Part shown: positions 46,551 through 62,470 of the stretch, one piece after another
How the letters are laid out: each line of letters begins with the position of its first letter
Position numbering within the stretch: the stretch's first letter is position 1
Origin: Cricetomys ansorgei
Lineage: Eukaryota > Chordata > Mammalia > Rodentia > Nesomyidae
Direction of reading: 5' to 3'
Length of the DNA stretch: 64,000 nucleotides
Assembly (NCBI GenBank): GCA_026225945.1
Contig: JAMJFZ010002884.1
Span: forward strand, 2,480,001-2,544,000
The notes under the pieces: model-generated
Seen by the model: the letters and a program-made list of their open reading frames with translations, nothing else
The model's database searches: none
Told to the model about the DNA's origin: nothing
Program-made: the position numbers and the translations under genes

Positions 46551-49500
46551 CATTCTCTAGGGTTGTCATCAATTTTATCCTAGATACCAAATCAGGTGAA
46601 CATAGTACTTTTCTTAATGTTGGTATTATGAGACAGCATTCAGCTGATGGCAGCTTCTGTGGAGACTCTGATGGCACTGGTCAGATTTTGTAAGTTTACT
46701 TTGCAAGTTCAATGAAATTAATAGGCAGTAAATGCTACAAGTTGATAGCGTATTTGTAGTCAGAGGTGTGCACATGGTGATATCTCGATTCCCATATTTG
46801 CAGATTCAGTTAGATACTGTTGAATGATAAACAGACTTTCCCGTGCATGAGAAGTTGGGGTAGATATATTTGATCACTAAAGGAGTGTGAACCAGAAAAG
46901 GAGTGATAAAACTGAAAGCTAAACAACCAAAAAATTATAGTAAAAATAAGTATTTATGAAAAACTCTTTCATAGGAGAAACATTTCTCTTATTTCCAATG
47001 CCCTATTTATTTCCTTTCCAATCCACATGCAAATATATGTTCAATATTGTGTGTTAAGATTATTCCAAATCCCAGGCCCATTAGACTGTCGGTTTACAAA
47101 TGCTGAATTTTAGGCTTCTTCTTCCAAGACTGGGAGATGTTATACCATACCCCATTCATTTGTTTAAGTGAATATTAACTGCAAAGAGCTCAGAAAAGGA
47201 TAAGATTCAACCAGGATGACAGGGTTAAGACTCCCATACGTATTGTGAATAGCTAAGTAAAAGTCTGTGAGTTTTCTGGGGATAGAGTCTGCTTTTGACG
47301 ACACTGTATAACATACACTATTAAAGTCCTCACCTAAAATTTCTTTGGTGAGTTGGAATGAAATTCTTCTCTTTTGGTGGTTGGTCTCCCTTTCTCTTAA
47401 AAACCGCAATCACTGCCTACAAGCTATAATTATGCAGCACAAAAGCACAAGGAGACCATCTCAAGCCAAAACTAATAGGACTGGAACTGAATGCTAACAG
47501 GCAATCCTACATTATTTCTCTTAATAATTTTGGAGCTAGGTTTAATTGTAGATAGTAATTTCTATTGAAACCAATGGACTTTGCCTATGGCTATTCAAAG
47601 AAGAATACTACTGTAATGATAGAAGGTCTTGTTATGCAAGGAAACGATGGGAGCGAGCTATTTTATCCTTCTATCCTTCAAAAATTGAAATTGAAAAATT
47701 TTGAAAACAATCTACCAAGGTTACAAAGGTGGCACCTGAAACAAATATTATCAAAGGGGCTAATCACATTGTCAGCCCTCCAATCTAAGGCAAACCAAAT
47801 GGACACCTGGATGCCATTCCAAAGTGGAGGGCAGCTGGTTTTATAGCAGAAGAATGCGTTTGGAGTTCTAGCAGCGACATCTCCTTAGCTTTGACTTAGA
47901 TAATAGCCTCTTAAGAAAGCATGTGCCATACCTGAGCAAGTGCCAACCTTAGTACCCAAGCAAGTATTAAGCCTACAGAATAACTGTAACTAGGAAATAT
48001 CTGTGCCCTGCATGCTCTGGGCTCTGGCCAGAAGACATCTGCTTCTGGCATTTCTTCTATGTTTCTATAGTTCCCTTTCTGTTGTTTATTTATTTAAATT
48101 AATAATATAACAATATCAAAGGAAGAACATTTTTGAAAGAAAAAAAATTTCACATAATCCCACCACCCTAACACAACCGATTTCGATTATCTGTGTTCCC
48201 AGTCTTTATCCATATACACACTTCTTTTTACATAGATGTAATCCCCGTTTGTATTATTTAAACATGACTTCATAGACTCTCTCTGAGAACTGGTAGCCTC
48301 ATTAGAAATAAACAACCCATTGAGGAAATCGATATAATTATTTACACAATCTTTGAGGTGAGAAATATCCATTATAGACAAACATCTCAAACTATCAAAA
48401 ACAGTTACACAGAAAACAGGAAGCAATTTATATTTCTTTTTTTTTAAGCAATGGAATGTGCTTCACAGGAGAGAGATAGATGTGAGGACTAAGTGATGAA
48501 ACTGAAACATTGTAGGTGCAATTCACAAGCCTCAAAGAAATCTGAATAACACAATTAAAGAATAAATACTTGAGTTAAATCTTTTCATGTGACTTGGCCA
48601 TCCAGTAGCCAAAATGGAGCATGGACGCACAAATATTTACAATGACAAATAGACAAGATCATCAAGAACGAAGTCAGTATCCAACATGGTGACTGATTTA
48701 GGGGGATTGTGTCATCCCCAAATCCTCATGGGATTATGACAACGAACTGGATCTTTGCTACAATATTAATGTTCTATTCTTTCTTAAATAAATAATCTTT
48801 ACTGTGCTTCTCACCCTTCCCTGACTTCCCCACTGCCCGATTCCTACCCCAGGACATTTTGAGTCGACATTCGAAAATGTGCCCAGAAATGTCTTAGGGC
48901 ACACTAGCAACATTTAATGATCTGGATAGACTCACCTGGATTAAGATGAGCTCAAAACAAAATCAAGGAAAGGGAGTAAACTATTAACCATCTGGAGGCC
49001 AAGTTATTCAAGTATACCAAATATGGACCCTTCGGCATCATTTTGGCATGAGAAACAGTTTCTCTCTAACACTTCTTAGAAATATATATAACTCTTCAAC
49101 ACAGGGAAAAGACTTTAGAAGCTGTTCTCATTTGAACATGTACATAGATATAATTTTGAACAAATAATGCCTACTGGAACAGATTATTAAATCTTGGTAC
49201 AAAGTGATGGTAAATGAGTACCTGGCCCCTCACTGTTAATATGGTGAGTGGAGCGCATAAAGAGCAGCCATTTCTCTGCCAACAGTGATCTGAAGAATCA
49301 CTGCTCCAGGGTCTTCTAAAAAACAATAACAGCAACAGCAACAACAACAACAAAGGACTTTACAACATGCAAAGGATGCTAATTAATGTCTTGGATTTCC
49401 CACCCAGGGTTTGGGCTCTCTCTATTAGCAGAGCATAGCCATTAGTTAATTGAATTCTATTTGCATCCCAGGTATTTTGTGGAATTCCCTGGCACTACAA

Positions 49501-51145
49501 GTGGGAAAAAATCCTTAATTTAAAATAAAATAAAATAAAAATTAAGGTTATTCCTCTCTCACTGGAGAGGTGTGACATTTAAAATCTTAGGCCCAGATAC
49601 CTCTTTGCAAAATAAAGTTGAAATTAATATAATCATTTGATTTTTCTTTTCACATTTTTCTTTTATTCCATGGTGGATATTTTCAGGGAAGGGGACAACC
49701 CATCCCTAATTTTATAATGTAGGAAAATAGGAAATCCACCAGTGGTATCATCTTCTCAACATAAACATATGCACTATATGATCAGCAGAAACTCTATAGA
49801 AAAAGTGCTTTCACTTGAAGGAATGGATGTATGGTTGAATGAACAGATGTACCTCACAGAGGAGAGAGGCATATGCCATTGATCTCTTTCCCCTCTTGCT
49901 GAATGTAGGTAAACTCTATTCAGATTCTCTATCTCTACAAATTAAGAAATGCTATAATAGCATATGTTGTTGGCTTTTGAAAGTCTTAGGTAAACAACTT
50001 TCTAGAACTCATACAACTTACTATACACTCAAAAGAGAAGCATATCCTTTTCTATGCACACACCTTCCAGATGCTTTTCTACTCTCCAAAGACTCAAAAA
50101 TATTACTTAATGAATCTTTAACAAATATATTTAATGAAATAATAGTTGAATTTTGGAATTTTTCTCAAGCCACAAAAGGAATCCAGTTGGAGTGACATTT
50201 CTTGGGATATGCGAATACAAATTACAATTATTTTCTTGGTGAACTTCCAACATCTTTATGAATAGACTTTTAAAGGACAAAAGCCCAAATAACTAAATAA
50301 GAACACACCATATCCTGAAAAAGAGATTGGAGATATATAGGGACAACAGTATCAAAGTATTTAGAGCCAAGTGTTGACTGGGATGTAGCTTTCACTGACT
50401 TTCCATTTCTTACAGAGTTGAATGCTTTACTATATCTCTGATCTCTTGATCTTTAACAAATTCTTATGTGTTACAAATCGTCAAAATGAATAATTTTTAT
50501 CATGAAGAATGTTGGCTAATGGATCTATTCCCTCACCGTGTGCCTATTGTACAATGCGTATGTTACAGGAGCACACAAGAAGATTAAAATCATTATTATC
50601 TTTGCGTATTTATTGTCCAACGAGGAGTTCCACATTTTCCTTTTGGCTCTCAGAAAAAGTCCCATCTTTGTGTAAGTAAGGTTTCTCCTATCAGGATATC
50701 CTAGTTTTAGGACATGAAGTCACCCAGCAGCGCCGCCACATTTTCAGTGTGTCCTTTTTTCTGTTATCACAGAGGCCAACAAGCTGCTTTACAGGACAGT
50801 TCAACTACTACAGAAGCATCCTCATGAAACGTGACAGGATCTCACAATTAGAGCTTTGTTTAAGATACTTGAAAGCCCATCCTGAACACTCAAATTCCTC
50901 TCTGCTTTTGGAAAATGTCTTAAAGGAAACCTTTTCCCAATACGAATGCAGAAAAATAGGTACACAAACCAAGCCACCACTACAGAAAAAAGAATAAAAA
51001 ATTGCAACTCTATAAGGGCATGGACTTCCACAGCTTCACACAGCACTTGTTCTATTTTTTTTTCATTTTTGTTTGTTTTTGTTTTGTTTTTTTTTTCTTT
51101 GATTTTTTGCTTTCTTTTTTTAAAAAAAAAACACATTTGACATCT

Positions 51146-51151
51146 TTTATT
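51146..51151 (-). terminator. Candidate proximal Pak3 poly(A) signal
   Basis: AATAAA on the minus strand about 460 nt after the stop, followed in the transcript by a U-run and a long A-rich stretch (51120-51050). The genomic A-richness could also prime cDNA internally, so sites mapped here need care. Confidence 0.3.
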
Positions 51152-51608
51152 TTTTTTCTGAACATCTAATGACAAGGCAAGTGAAAAAACATCACATTGG
51201 GGACGGGGTTTTGAAAGAGGTTCGAATGCAAGAGGGACTACTCTCTAACTTAAAAAACAAACACAACACTATGAAGAGGGAGTGTGCATCTTTGAGAAAT
51301 CCTTTTTCTTCAAAGTAAATGCACAAAATGAGGGGATTCACTACTGGCTCTTTCGCTTCACGGTGGAAGTGACCGCTTAACGGCCACTTCAACATTGCTG
51401 CCCTGTATGGGCTGCGGTTCAGGCTTACAAATAAATTACATAATCTGAGGGAGTAGGAAAAAAGGCTTATAAGAAGTTTCTATTCACTTGAAAGTTAAAG
51501 AACCCCCACCCACCCTGTTTGACTGTCTTTTCTTCTGTGTTTCCCCGCAGCTGAGTTTTATTTCAGTCTTACTCATCAGGGAGACGGTGAGGGGTAAGGC
51601 TCGCAGTT

Positions 51609-54069
<2,461 letters not shown>

Positions 54070-57000
54070 CTATGAAGAAAAATATTCAAATCTACTCAGC
54101 ATGCACATAGTGAAAATCATGGGTATGAGTTGAATTTCTTCTCATTTATATTCTAGGTCTTTTTTTTTTTTAAATAAAAAGTTTATTTTAGAGAATAACA
54201 TGGACATGGTTTCTGTTGGCAGGTGGGACCAAGAATAGGTTGTACTGATTGACAGCTTAACAGTTGACTTCTAACCTGGTTGGTTACTGAACTGATTCTC
54301 CTTCATTAATAATAGTAGTTGTATTGTTGTAGTACACATTCATCATGTGGATATACCTAAACTACTATTGTTAAACTGATGAAAGGAGATGTAAAAGACA
54401 AAATTAATGTCATTCCTAGAAAAATGAATGGAAGTGGAGAAGATAAAAGAAGCCAAACCCATAAATACAAGCATCATGTTTTCTTTCATAAATGAAATCA
54501 GGATTTTACACACAGACACACACACACACACGTAAATATTTATGTGTGAACATATGACATGAAAATAGAAGAGGAACTATTGCAGAAAAGGTAGGGGATG
54601 AGTATGGGGGACCGGATAGACGAATGGGGTCAGAATTATTCAAGTACACACTAACACATGAATCAAAATGCCTTTCTGAAAGCTATCACTTGATGTTGAA
54701 CATGCACTATAAAATTGCAAAAAAAAAAAAAAAAAGTAAGACAAACTAACTTATTAAAAGTAGCTCTCTCTGGCATTACAACTACTGGTCATTTGATTTT
54801 TAAAATATTTTTTTAACTCTCAAATTTTTCTACAATGAACACAATACTGATTTCATCATTAATTTAGCCCCCCGAAACAATACTTAAAATGCATTTTATA
54901 ACCTGTGGCATCCACTGTCATCTATTTTACTTTGTCTTTCTGGGATTAAACATACTTTTCATCGAGCACAGCCCTTCGAAGAAAGCAAAAACCTCAGACT
55001 ATTTCTTTTTCAATTATTGCTTTCATTTTCATTGCCACAGTATTATTTCTACCTAATTTCTATTGCAAAAATCCACACGTTCAGTTTCATTATGGAGTAA
55101 ACTAGGCTTTGTGGACTGGCCTGGGAACCTAATCACTATGTATGAGGATGTTTCTATGGGAAAATGCACTCTAGTTTCCAATAATTAACTTAAAAATGAA
55201 CTTTTGGAACACATCCTGTGTGTAAGCCGGGGGCTGTATTCATAAAAACGGAAAATTGCTGCCCAGTGCCTTACTAATGAGACACAAATACATCTGTAGC
55301 CAACACAATGACAGCAAAGAGTTTTGCCAGCAAAGTCAAAACTTAGATGAAGAAGACTGGGGGAAATAAATCTGGGCATGAGTGAGCATGTTCTACTTTT
55401 AAAGAGTAATTGAGCATTCAAGGAAAAGGAGTTGGCCAGTAGAAACCAGAGATTTTATGTATAGTTAGCTGCTTCTAGCGTAAGTGAGAAAGCACAGGAT
55501 CTCCCCTGTGTCCTTGTTCCACACACTGTCACCTCCCAACTTTCCACAGTCATTCTACGAGATTCTACCAATTCAACATTTAGATACGGCTTTCATAGTT
55601 TTCTGTTTCTTTCTATCACCATTATCTTTGCTTAAGATCAGGACTTTTCTCAGCTTTAGTGTTGCCCTCATTGATTTTCCCTGTTTGGACCTTTTTGTTC
55701 TTAAGCCCACCTCCTTTAACAATTATATCTCATCACATGTTTCATCTTGTCACTCATTTATCTGCTTAAAAGTTTTTAGTGGCCTCCTATTGTCCAAAGA
55801 TATGGGTTCTGGATGGTGTTGCCTCAAATTCCTCCCCAAAAGTATTTAAGTAAGAAAGAAGAATGTAGAAGGAAGCAATAGAGATTTAAGGATCCTATGC
55901 TCATATAATTATGATTTAATCAAAGGAGTTTTGCTTTTCTTCCTATTTGTCATTCCAAGCAACACTTCATTGGAACTGGAGAATTACTATATTTGTTTAC
56001 AAACCACTGATCCACAGGACATAGTAAGGATTGGCATGGCATATGGCAGAACTTGGTCTCTGCTTCCTTTGTCAGCTTTCCTCTGTTCTATTGTCACCCT
56101 AGGGACTTTCTCTTCTACTCCCACCCATGCACACTAGCCAAAGCTCACGTATTAGTCACACCAACTTGTTACTTAATCCCAAATAGAAGTATACTCCTTT
56201 CCAGCTGCCTCTCCTGCTATGCTCATCTCCTTTTAGTACCTGGTAAGCTGTTACTCTACTTTTTGGCACTAGCTCAAATGTTATCTCCTCTTTAGTCTTC
56301 AGCATCTCTCCCAGGTAGGTGCAGTGTTCAACCACTCCAGGTTTTCATAGAACTGCTCTGTGTTTTATCATCAAAGATCTTGTGTCTCACAATCCCAAGC
56401 AAGTGAGGATATTTGCCCCTCCCCTCTTTTAAGCTTCCAGAGTCTATAAGTCTGTAACTTTCAGTGTATTTGGTTGCACTTTTTACTTAGTTACAGATCT
56501 GTCATCCTTCCTGGACTGTGAGCCCATGGAAAGGAGGAACTATACCATGATTAATCTCAGAGTTTTGTAACCATTTGCTGAAAATATATATTTAAAAGAT
56601 GTATTGTTGTATAATAAAAGACAAAGCTTATAAATATATAACAAATTGATACGCACAATATTAAAGTTTAGAACATAATGTACTCTGGTAAATAATAAGA
56701 GGCTAAGCAAAGAATGAAAAACACAATTTTTGAGTTGGCAAAGCCTGATGTGTGAATATATTAACCACTACTACTCACTATGGAAGAAACAAGAAAGTTC
56801 TATGAGTAGTGTATATAAGAACATACTATCAAAGGTGGCGGTGGCAGGGGGAGGGGATCTGGATCAAGCTAAGCACAACATGTTTGATTCAGATAAACCC
56901 AGAGATTAAAGGAAGAAAATAAGTGCTCCTAGGAACTTGAAAAAATTGTGTTGAGAAACTTCACAGTTTCAAAATTTTCTCTTCTCTAGCAGACACTGAA

Positions 57001-57837
57001 CAGAGAAGACCCTCATAGTAGAACACATTAGATCATTAAGTAGTGTATATTTTTCCTAAGGTGATTCAATATAGGACATGACTGTATTTATATTAGAAAT
57101 AAGAGTGGTAAAAATAAAATGGTAGCTTTTTTAAGTGTATAAACATTACCTAAAATGTTCTAGTATTGCAGACATCCCACGATAACTATAAGCATCTTGA
57201 CAATAACATACAGCCATTACAATTTCACTAACCCTAATGTGCAATTGAATTTACCCAAGTACTAAGAGAAACCAGTGCATCTAATTGGAGGAATAACTGA
57301 ATTTACCTTATTGGCAATTTCCTCAGTTGAGAAAGATCAAAGCCCTCACTGTGGAAATTACCAAATTTCTCCAAAGAAGTCTCAAGACAATCCATATGCA
57401 ACCCATAAATTTCCATTAAGGCAGTGTTTCAATAGGACTATTTAATTAAAAAGCTTTAGTTTGTGACTTCAGTTCATTATAGTAGTTTATAAAGTTTACG
57501 TTAAGTCATTGAAAAACAAACCAGGAGACTTTCATGGAAATATATTTGCAAGTATAAGAAGTCTAAGCACTAACATAAAGAAACACTTTACTAAGTGGAT
57601 AGAGTATGGTTGAGGAATTTTTTTTGAAAGCTGAGTATTTGGAACTCAAAATACATATTCCCATGGAAATTATGTTATACATGGTGAGTGGGTTCCTAAT
57701 CTAGGCCACAAAATTATCTACTGAATATAAAATACAATTGAACAATAAGGGTAAGCAGGTTTATTCATCTATATGTCAACATCAATATATATGATCACAG
57801 CAAGTGTGAATACATAAAATTGATTTAGTGATTATTT

Positions 57838-58016
57838 TTAACTCATATAATCCACACAACAGCTTCCTGAGGTAGGTTATTCTGATCCTCAACTGACAAG
57901 TGAAGGAACTTTCCTGTGGGATTAAGAATAATAACTTGCCCAATTCTAATAATGTAGAAATCAATATTTGAATCAATATTTGAATTCAGGAGTGTGAGTT
58001 CAGACTCCATGATCTT
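57838..58016 (-). repeat. MIR element (antisense)
   Basis: ACTCATATAATCCACACAAC, TTCCTGAGGTAGGTTATTCT, AATAACTTGCCCAATTCT and TTTGAATTCAGGAGTGTGAG follow the complement of MIR over nearly its whole length. Confidence 0.8.
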
Positions 58017-58204
58017 AAACTGCCGCATAACATCCTCTGTTAATTTTCACAGTCTCTGGGCAGAGGCAGTCAAGGGAAGTCAAGAAATGAGGCATACTAT
58101 CCACGAATACCTGGTACACTTGATTCTGTTTTTTCCCTGTGGAGAACAAATGGAGAACAAAGGCTATGTATGTAGCTGGAAGTGAAGAGGTGTGGTGTGG
58201 TGTG

Positions 58205-58206
<2 letters not shown>

Positions 58207-58246
<40 letters not shown>
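58207..58246 (+). repeat. (GT)n microsatellite
   Basis: About 20 GT units. It generates a Thr-His frame on the minus strand that is not coding. Confidence 0.95.
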
Positions 58247-58248
<2 letters not shown>

Positions 58249-61200
58249 CGAGTGAAGGTTTATGTAGCCAGCCTGTACTCTTGCTGGTGCCTGCAACCTC
58301 CTGCTGTCCCGAGTCCTTTCTCATTTTAGAATCTTCTACTTGTGCTTTATGAGCAAGACTTGGCAATGGGCAAGTTGACACCTTATGATTCAGTTTACCC
58401 ATGACCTGGGATTTAAGAGGTTAAATGCCAGAGTGTATTGCTACTTCTGGTAAGTTTATGGATTTCGTGAAAGGCTCTGACATTCCTCATTTTTTCTAAG
58501 AGGATTAATAGAATCCAGTCTGCAAAGAGAAACCACTATATATACACTATTGTATGCCAGGCTTTGTTTCAACTTCACAGTATAGTGTGATATAGCATTA
58601 TAGTCTAATTACATCTATATTGTCTTGCACACAAATTCTCATCTGTCACCAAATTATGAGGAGCTGTTGTTTTGCTGCTTAGTCCTTAAGGAGCCATTTA
58701 AAATGAACTTAGGGATATATTCCCTTATAGGTTGATAATAAAATGTAATTAGGAAGTACTGACTGATTAGGTGCCAGACTAGTTTTAGAATACTTTTTGT
58801 CCAAGCAGAAAGCATTGGTCAATGCCATAAAATAACTACCATATGACTCTGACAAACCATGTGCTCATTCTAACCTCTTGTTAAGAAACGTGTAGCAAGC
58901 AGCTCACATTCATGATGTGACCCTGCATGACCTTAGCAGCACTCCAGATCTGGAATTACAGGGCATTTGAAAGTGGGAGTTAGGATAACTATGCAGATTT
59001 AAACAAAAACAGGAAAGGAGAATGATCCAGGAAGTCAAGGAAAGGTCAGAAGCTGTGAGAATGAGAGGAAACAGGAGAAAGGGAGACAAGGGCAGGAGCC
59101 AAAGGACAATAGGAGAGAAGGCAGTTGGTAGAATGAAAACAGAGAAGTAAAGATAAAAGCCAGAAAATAGGTGATATCGAAGGGATCTGCATCCTAGGCT
59201 TCATTCTGCTATTGCTCCAATGGTCCCGAAATGATAAGCAGATGGAAATGCTGATAACTCTGATTTGATCAGTGCACTGAAAGACCTCACTCTACCCCAT
59301 CAATATGTACAAATATTGTTTGTTAACAAAGAAATATAAAAGTTGAAATTAAATTAAAATCTGAAATAAGCATCACTTGGGAAGTGACTATATATAACAA
59401 TCACCCCCCCCTACACCTCTAATTACATTAGCTCATGTCCAATTTCTGGCTTAAGGTATATCATTTCATCCCTGTAAGAGGTGTAGCACTGCAGTGCTTG
59501 TGAATCCTAAATCAGTTGAGAAAAAAGACCATTGCCTCAAATGTTGAGTTAATTTTCAGCAAGCTTTAATACTGGCCAGTAATTATGGAAGCTGGCCAAG
59601 ACCACATGGAGGTCCTCACATGTGGTTCTCCCAGATGACCCCCGAGTTGTAATTTTGTAGGACTTTATGAAGGCAGATACCATAAGGCTATATGTTTTCC
59701 ACTGAGTCCAGTCAGCGCAAGTATATATCCTAGCATATTTTCTACCTGGGTGTCTCCCGCTCATGTGATTCCTGTATCTGGATATCTCTTGCCTCTATCG
59801 TATCAGGGGCAAGCATATATCCCGTATTATTGGATTAAGATTGCTTAGGGGATTTTGTTTCTGCTCTGGGCTTACATGCTTTTTATGATTAATTGCAGTG
59901 TGAGATTACCAAGTGCCATATGTAGCATGTTTCACACACAATCGTCAAACTATTTTGTTTGGTAAGACATGGGGTAGGATGGTCTTTACATTCTAGAGGG
60001 CAGTTTTGGTCTGGAGGGGATGAGATAGGAGTGTGTGGGATGCTTTCTGAAGATCACTTCTCTAAAAAGCACACTTAAGGAAAACACTACAGTCCTTTAA
60101 AGCACACAGAATCAAAAAACAGAACCATAAACCTGTGTCTCTGAGAAACTTTCATTTGATAGCTCAATACAGAGGATGAATTAAATAGTAAGTTTTCCAA
60201 GGGAAACAAGAGCCTTGACAGGTGCCCTCACTCTTGTTTCCATTGGAACTTCATTCAATTCTAGGGCTTTGTGGTTCACACTGGGAAGACAACAACTTAG
60301 TCCAATTTTAATAATCTAAAGCAACAAGGAAATAAGAGCCACAACAAGAAATAGCCTATACAAGGTAACAGAGTCCTGACTGATAGACGTTGGATTAGAA
60401 TTCACTTTTGACTCACATAATCAATAAAGTTGGTAGAGATGCCAGAAAGCTCTTTTTCTAGTCTTTTCCCACTCAGCATCCGGTTGAGGGGTGCTAGTGA
60501 GTTTTGCCATTTGAGGATGAAGTACTTCCTTCTTTCCATCACCAAAAGGAAAGAAAAGGAAAAGAAATGGATGCATATATAGAAGCAATGGCAAAAAGGT
60601 CGGCTTAGTTCTTGGAATAATGTTTAAGCTCTGGCTTTTCCCAGGTATAGACTGCCTTGATGAAAATAACTTGTGTGCTGAGAGGCTTAGCTGAGAACTT
60701 TCTGAGTTTCTTTTTATCAGAGTGCAAATGGTTTATTAAAACGATATTGTGACCAAGTTAGAAAGGACATAAATCAAAACAAAAACAAAAGTCAGAAGTA
60801 ACCCTCAATTTCAGGAAAACTGTGATTTTCTTGGTGAATTTGTATTTCAAACCCTGTAAGATAAAAATATGATGGCCGTTTCAGGGGCAAATGTACAACC
60901 ACAACCCAAGATTCGCTTCTTTACAATGATATTTGATTTTGATGGACTTAATTCCTTAGCCAGTGGTATGGTACTTATTAAAGGAATAGGCATATGCATC
61001 CCTGGGTTATACCCAAACCGTCTTAGCCTTTAAGTACTCTGAGGAATGATAAAAAAAAAATCACAGGATACAGGAATCTCTCTGGGCCAACAACGATTCC
61101 CTGATCACCACATTTTAAAATTTCCTTTTTCTTAGCCTGGTTAGTTTCTTGGGTTTTAGTTTGCTATGGAATCAATTTCTCCCTTGGCATTCTTCTGGGT

Positions 61201-61929
61201 CATAATTTACCAGTTTGAACTGTCTGCTTCTGTATAATCTAAATGAAACTTGCAGTTTTCACATGGCCAAGTCTCATTTTTTCCTATGCCGAATTCTTGA
61301 CAACCAATGATTCTTAAGGGCTTCCTATCTTTTGACAGGCAATATTTTTTTTCTTATTAAAAGGAAACACTGTTACTATTCTATAATTATTTTACTTGTA
61401 GTTATCCCAACTCTCCCCTCCTTTTAGGCATAGGTTAAGCCATCAAAGGAGGAGGAGTGTCAACAACCCATCAATAAAGCTTGCTGTTCCGCAGAGGCTT
61501 ATGGAAAAAGAAGGGAATGCTCCCAGCTCTCCCTGAAATACATTCAAAACAATATTGACTGAGTGCTAGCAAAGTATGCTTGCTTCTCTGGTGCTCAGGA
61601 AGTTTATGTCTGACTTTAATTCCAAATGAGCACGCGCCATCAAACCCAGACATTCCAATCCACAGCACAGTTCCAGTGGTTGGAGGGAATAAGATGCAGT
61701 TTGGCCTTTAGTTGCTGTTTTTAGTAGCTAGGGCTTCTCTCATCCTGAATAATTGTCTTGAGACATACAAGCTCCCTACAATTCCCCTGGTCATATGAGA
61801 AAAAGTAAGAAAACTGACATCTGTGTAGTACTTAAATGTCAGTAAATAGGAGGGTAGGGAGTCTCTTAATGTGACAACAGGCCTTTATTTGTATTGCTAC
61901 CCTTCTTTCTCTACAGTCTTAGAGGTAAT

Positions 61930-62045
61930 ACACTCAATCACATATAGTGATAATGGCTACATTATGTTCCAGTATATGCCAGGCATTCAGCTGCTAGCTG
62001 GATTATTTTTAAAGATGAACTCCATTTTCAGAAGAGACAAAATTG
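61930..62045 (-). repeat. MIR-like fragment (antisense)
   Basis: GTATATGCCAGGCATTCAGC and TTTTCAGAAGAGACAAAATT resemble the complement MIR 3' half. Confidence 0.45.
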
Positions 62046-62154
62046 AAAAAAGAAGTCATATCATGGAGGTGTATACCTAATTTCCTTTATTGATAATGTG
62101 ATAATGTGTTTTAATTATTAATTTGGTATAATCTAGAATCATGTAGGAAAGGAA

Positions 62155-62470
62155 TCTGGGACTATCTAGATTTGGTTGACCTATGGGAATGTCTGTGGAG
62201 ATTTTCTTTATTACATTAATTGACATGGAAAGAACTGCCCACAGGAATGTGGAAGAATGAAGAAAGCACCAGCATAAGTTAGCTTAGTGGTCTCTCCTCT
62301 TGATTGTGGCTATATTATGACTGGATGCCTCAAGTCCCTACTGCCCTGACTTCCTCATAAAGACAGACTGTGGCCTGAAATTATGAGCTTAAATAAACAA
62401 TTTTTTCCTCAGGTGCTTTTGTTAGGATATTTTTATTACAACAACAGAAAAGAAACTTAAGATAGATGTG
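62155..62470 (+). repeat. Dispersed rodent LTR-like repeat, family not assigned
   Basis: TCTAGATTTGGTTGACCTAT, ATTAATTGACATGGAAAGAA, AAATTATGAGCTTAAATAAA and TTGTTAGGATATTTTTATTA then CAACAGAAAAGAAACTTAAG are motifs I know from a common rodent interspersed repeat with an LTR-like end. Confidence 0.55.

Larger units (their letters stand above)
45110..51608 (-). other. Pak3: Probable long Pak3 3' UTR
   Basis: From the Pak3 stop leftwards for about 6.5 kb the sequence is AT-rich and nearly free of rodent SINEs and L1; only an old MIR-like piece (46385-46550) and small A/T-rich simple repeats were noticed. Interspersed repeats become dense again left of about 44.8 kb. Candidate minus-strand AATAAA signals include 51151-51146 (short form) and 45144-45139 (long form). 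Long 3' UTRs are usual for this neuronal kinase. The left boundary is inferred from signal position and repeat density. Confidence 0.45.

Noticed and set aside
47565..47846. 93-codon plus-strand frame
   Set aside because: No recognised homology and antisense to the probable Pak3 3' UTR.
58015..58402. Minus-strand Thr-His repeat frames
   Set aside because: Translation of the (GT)n microsatellite.
59549..59764. 71-codon minus-strand frame considered as a Pak3 exon or retroviral remnant
   Set aside because: It does not match PAK sequence and shows no retroviral motif. The surrounding DNA could be an old LTR but could not be assigned.
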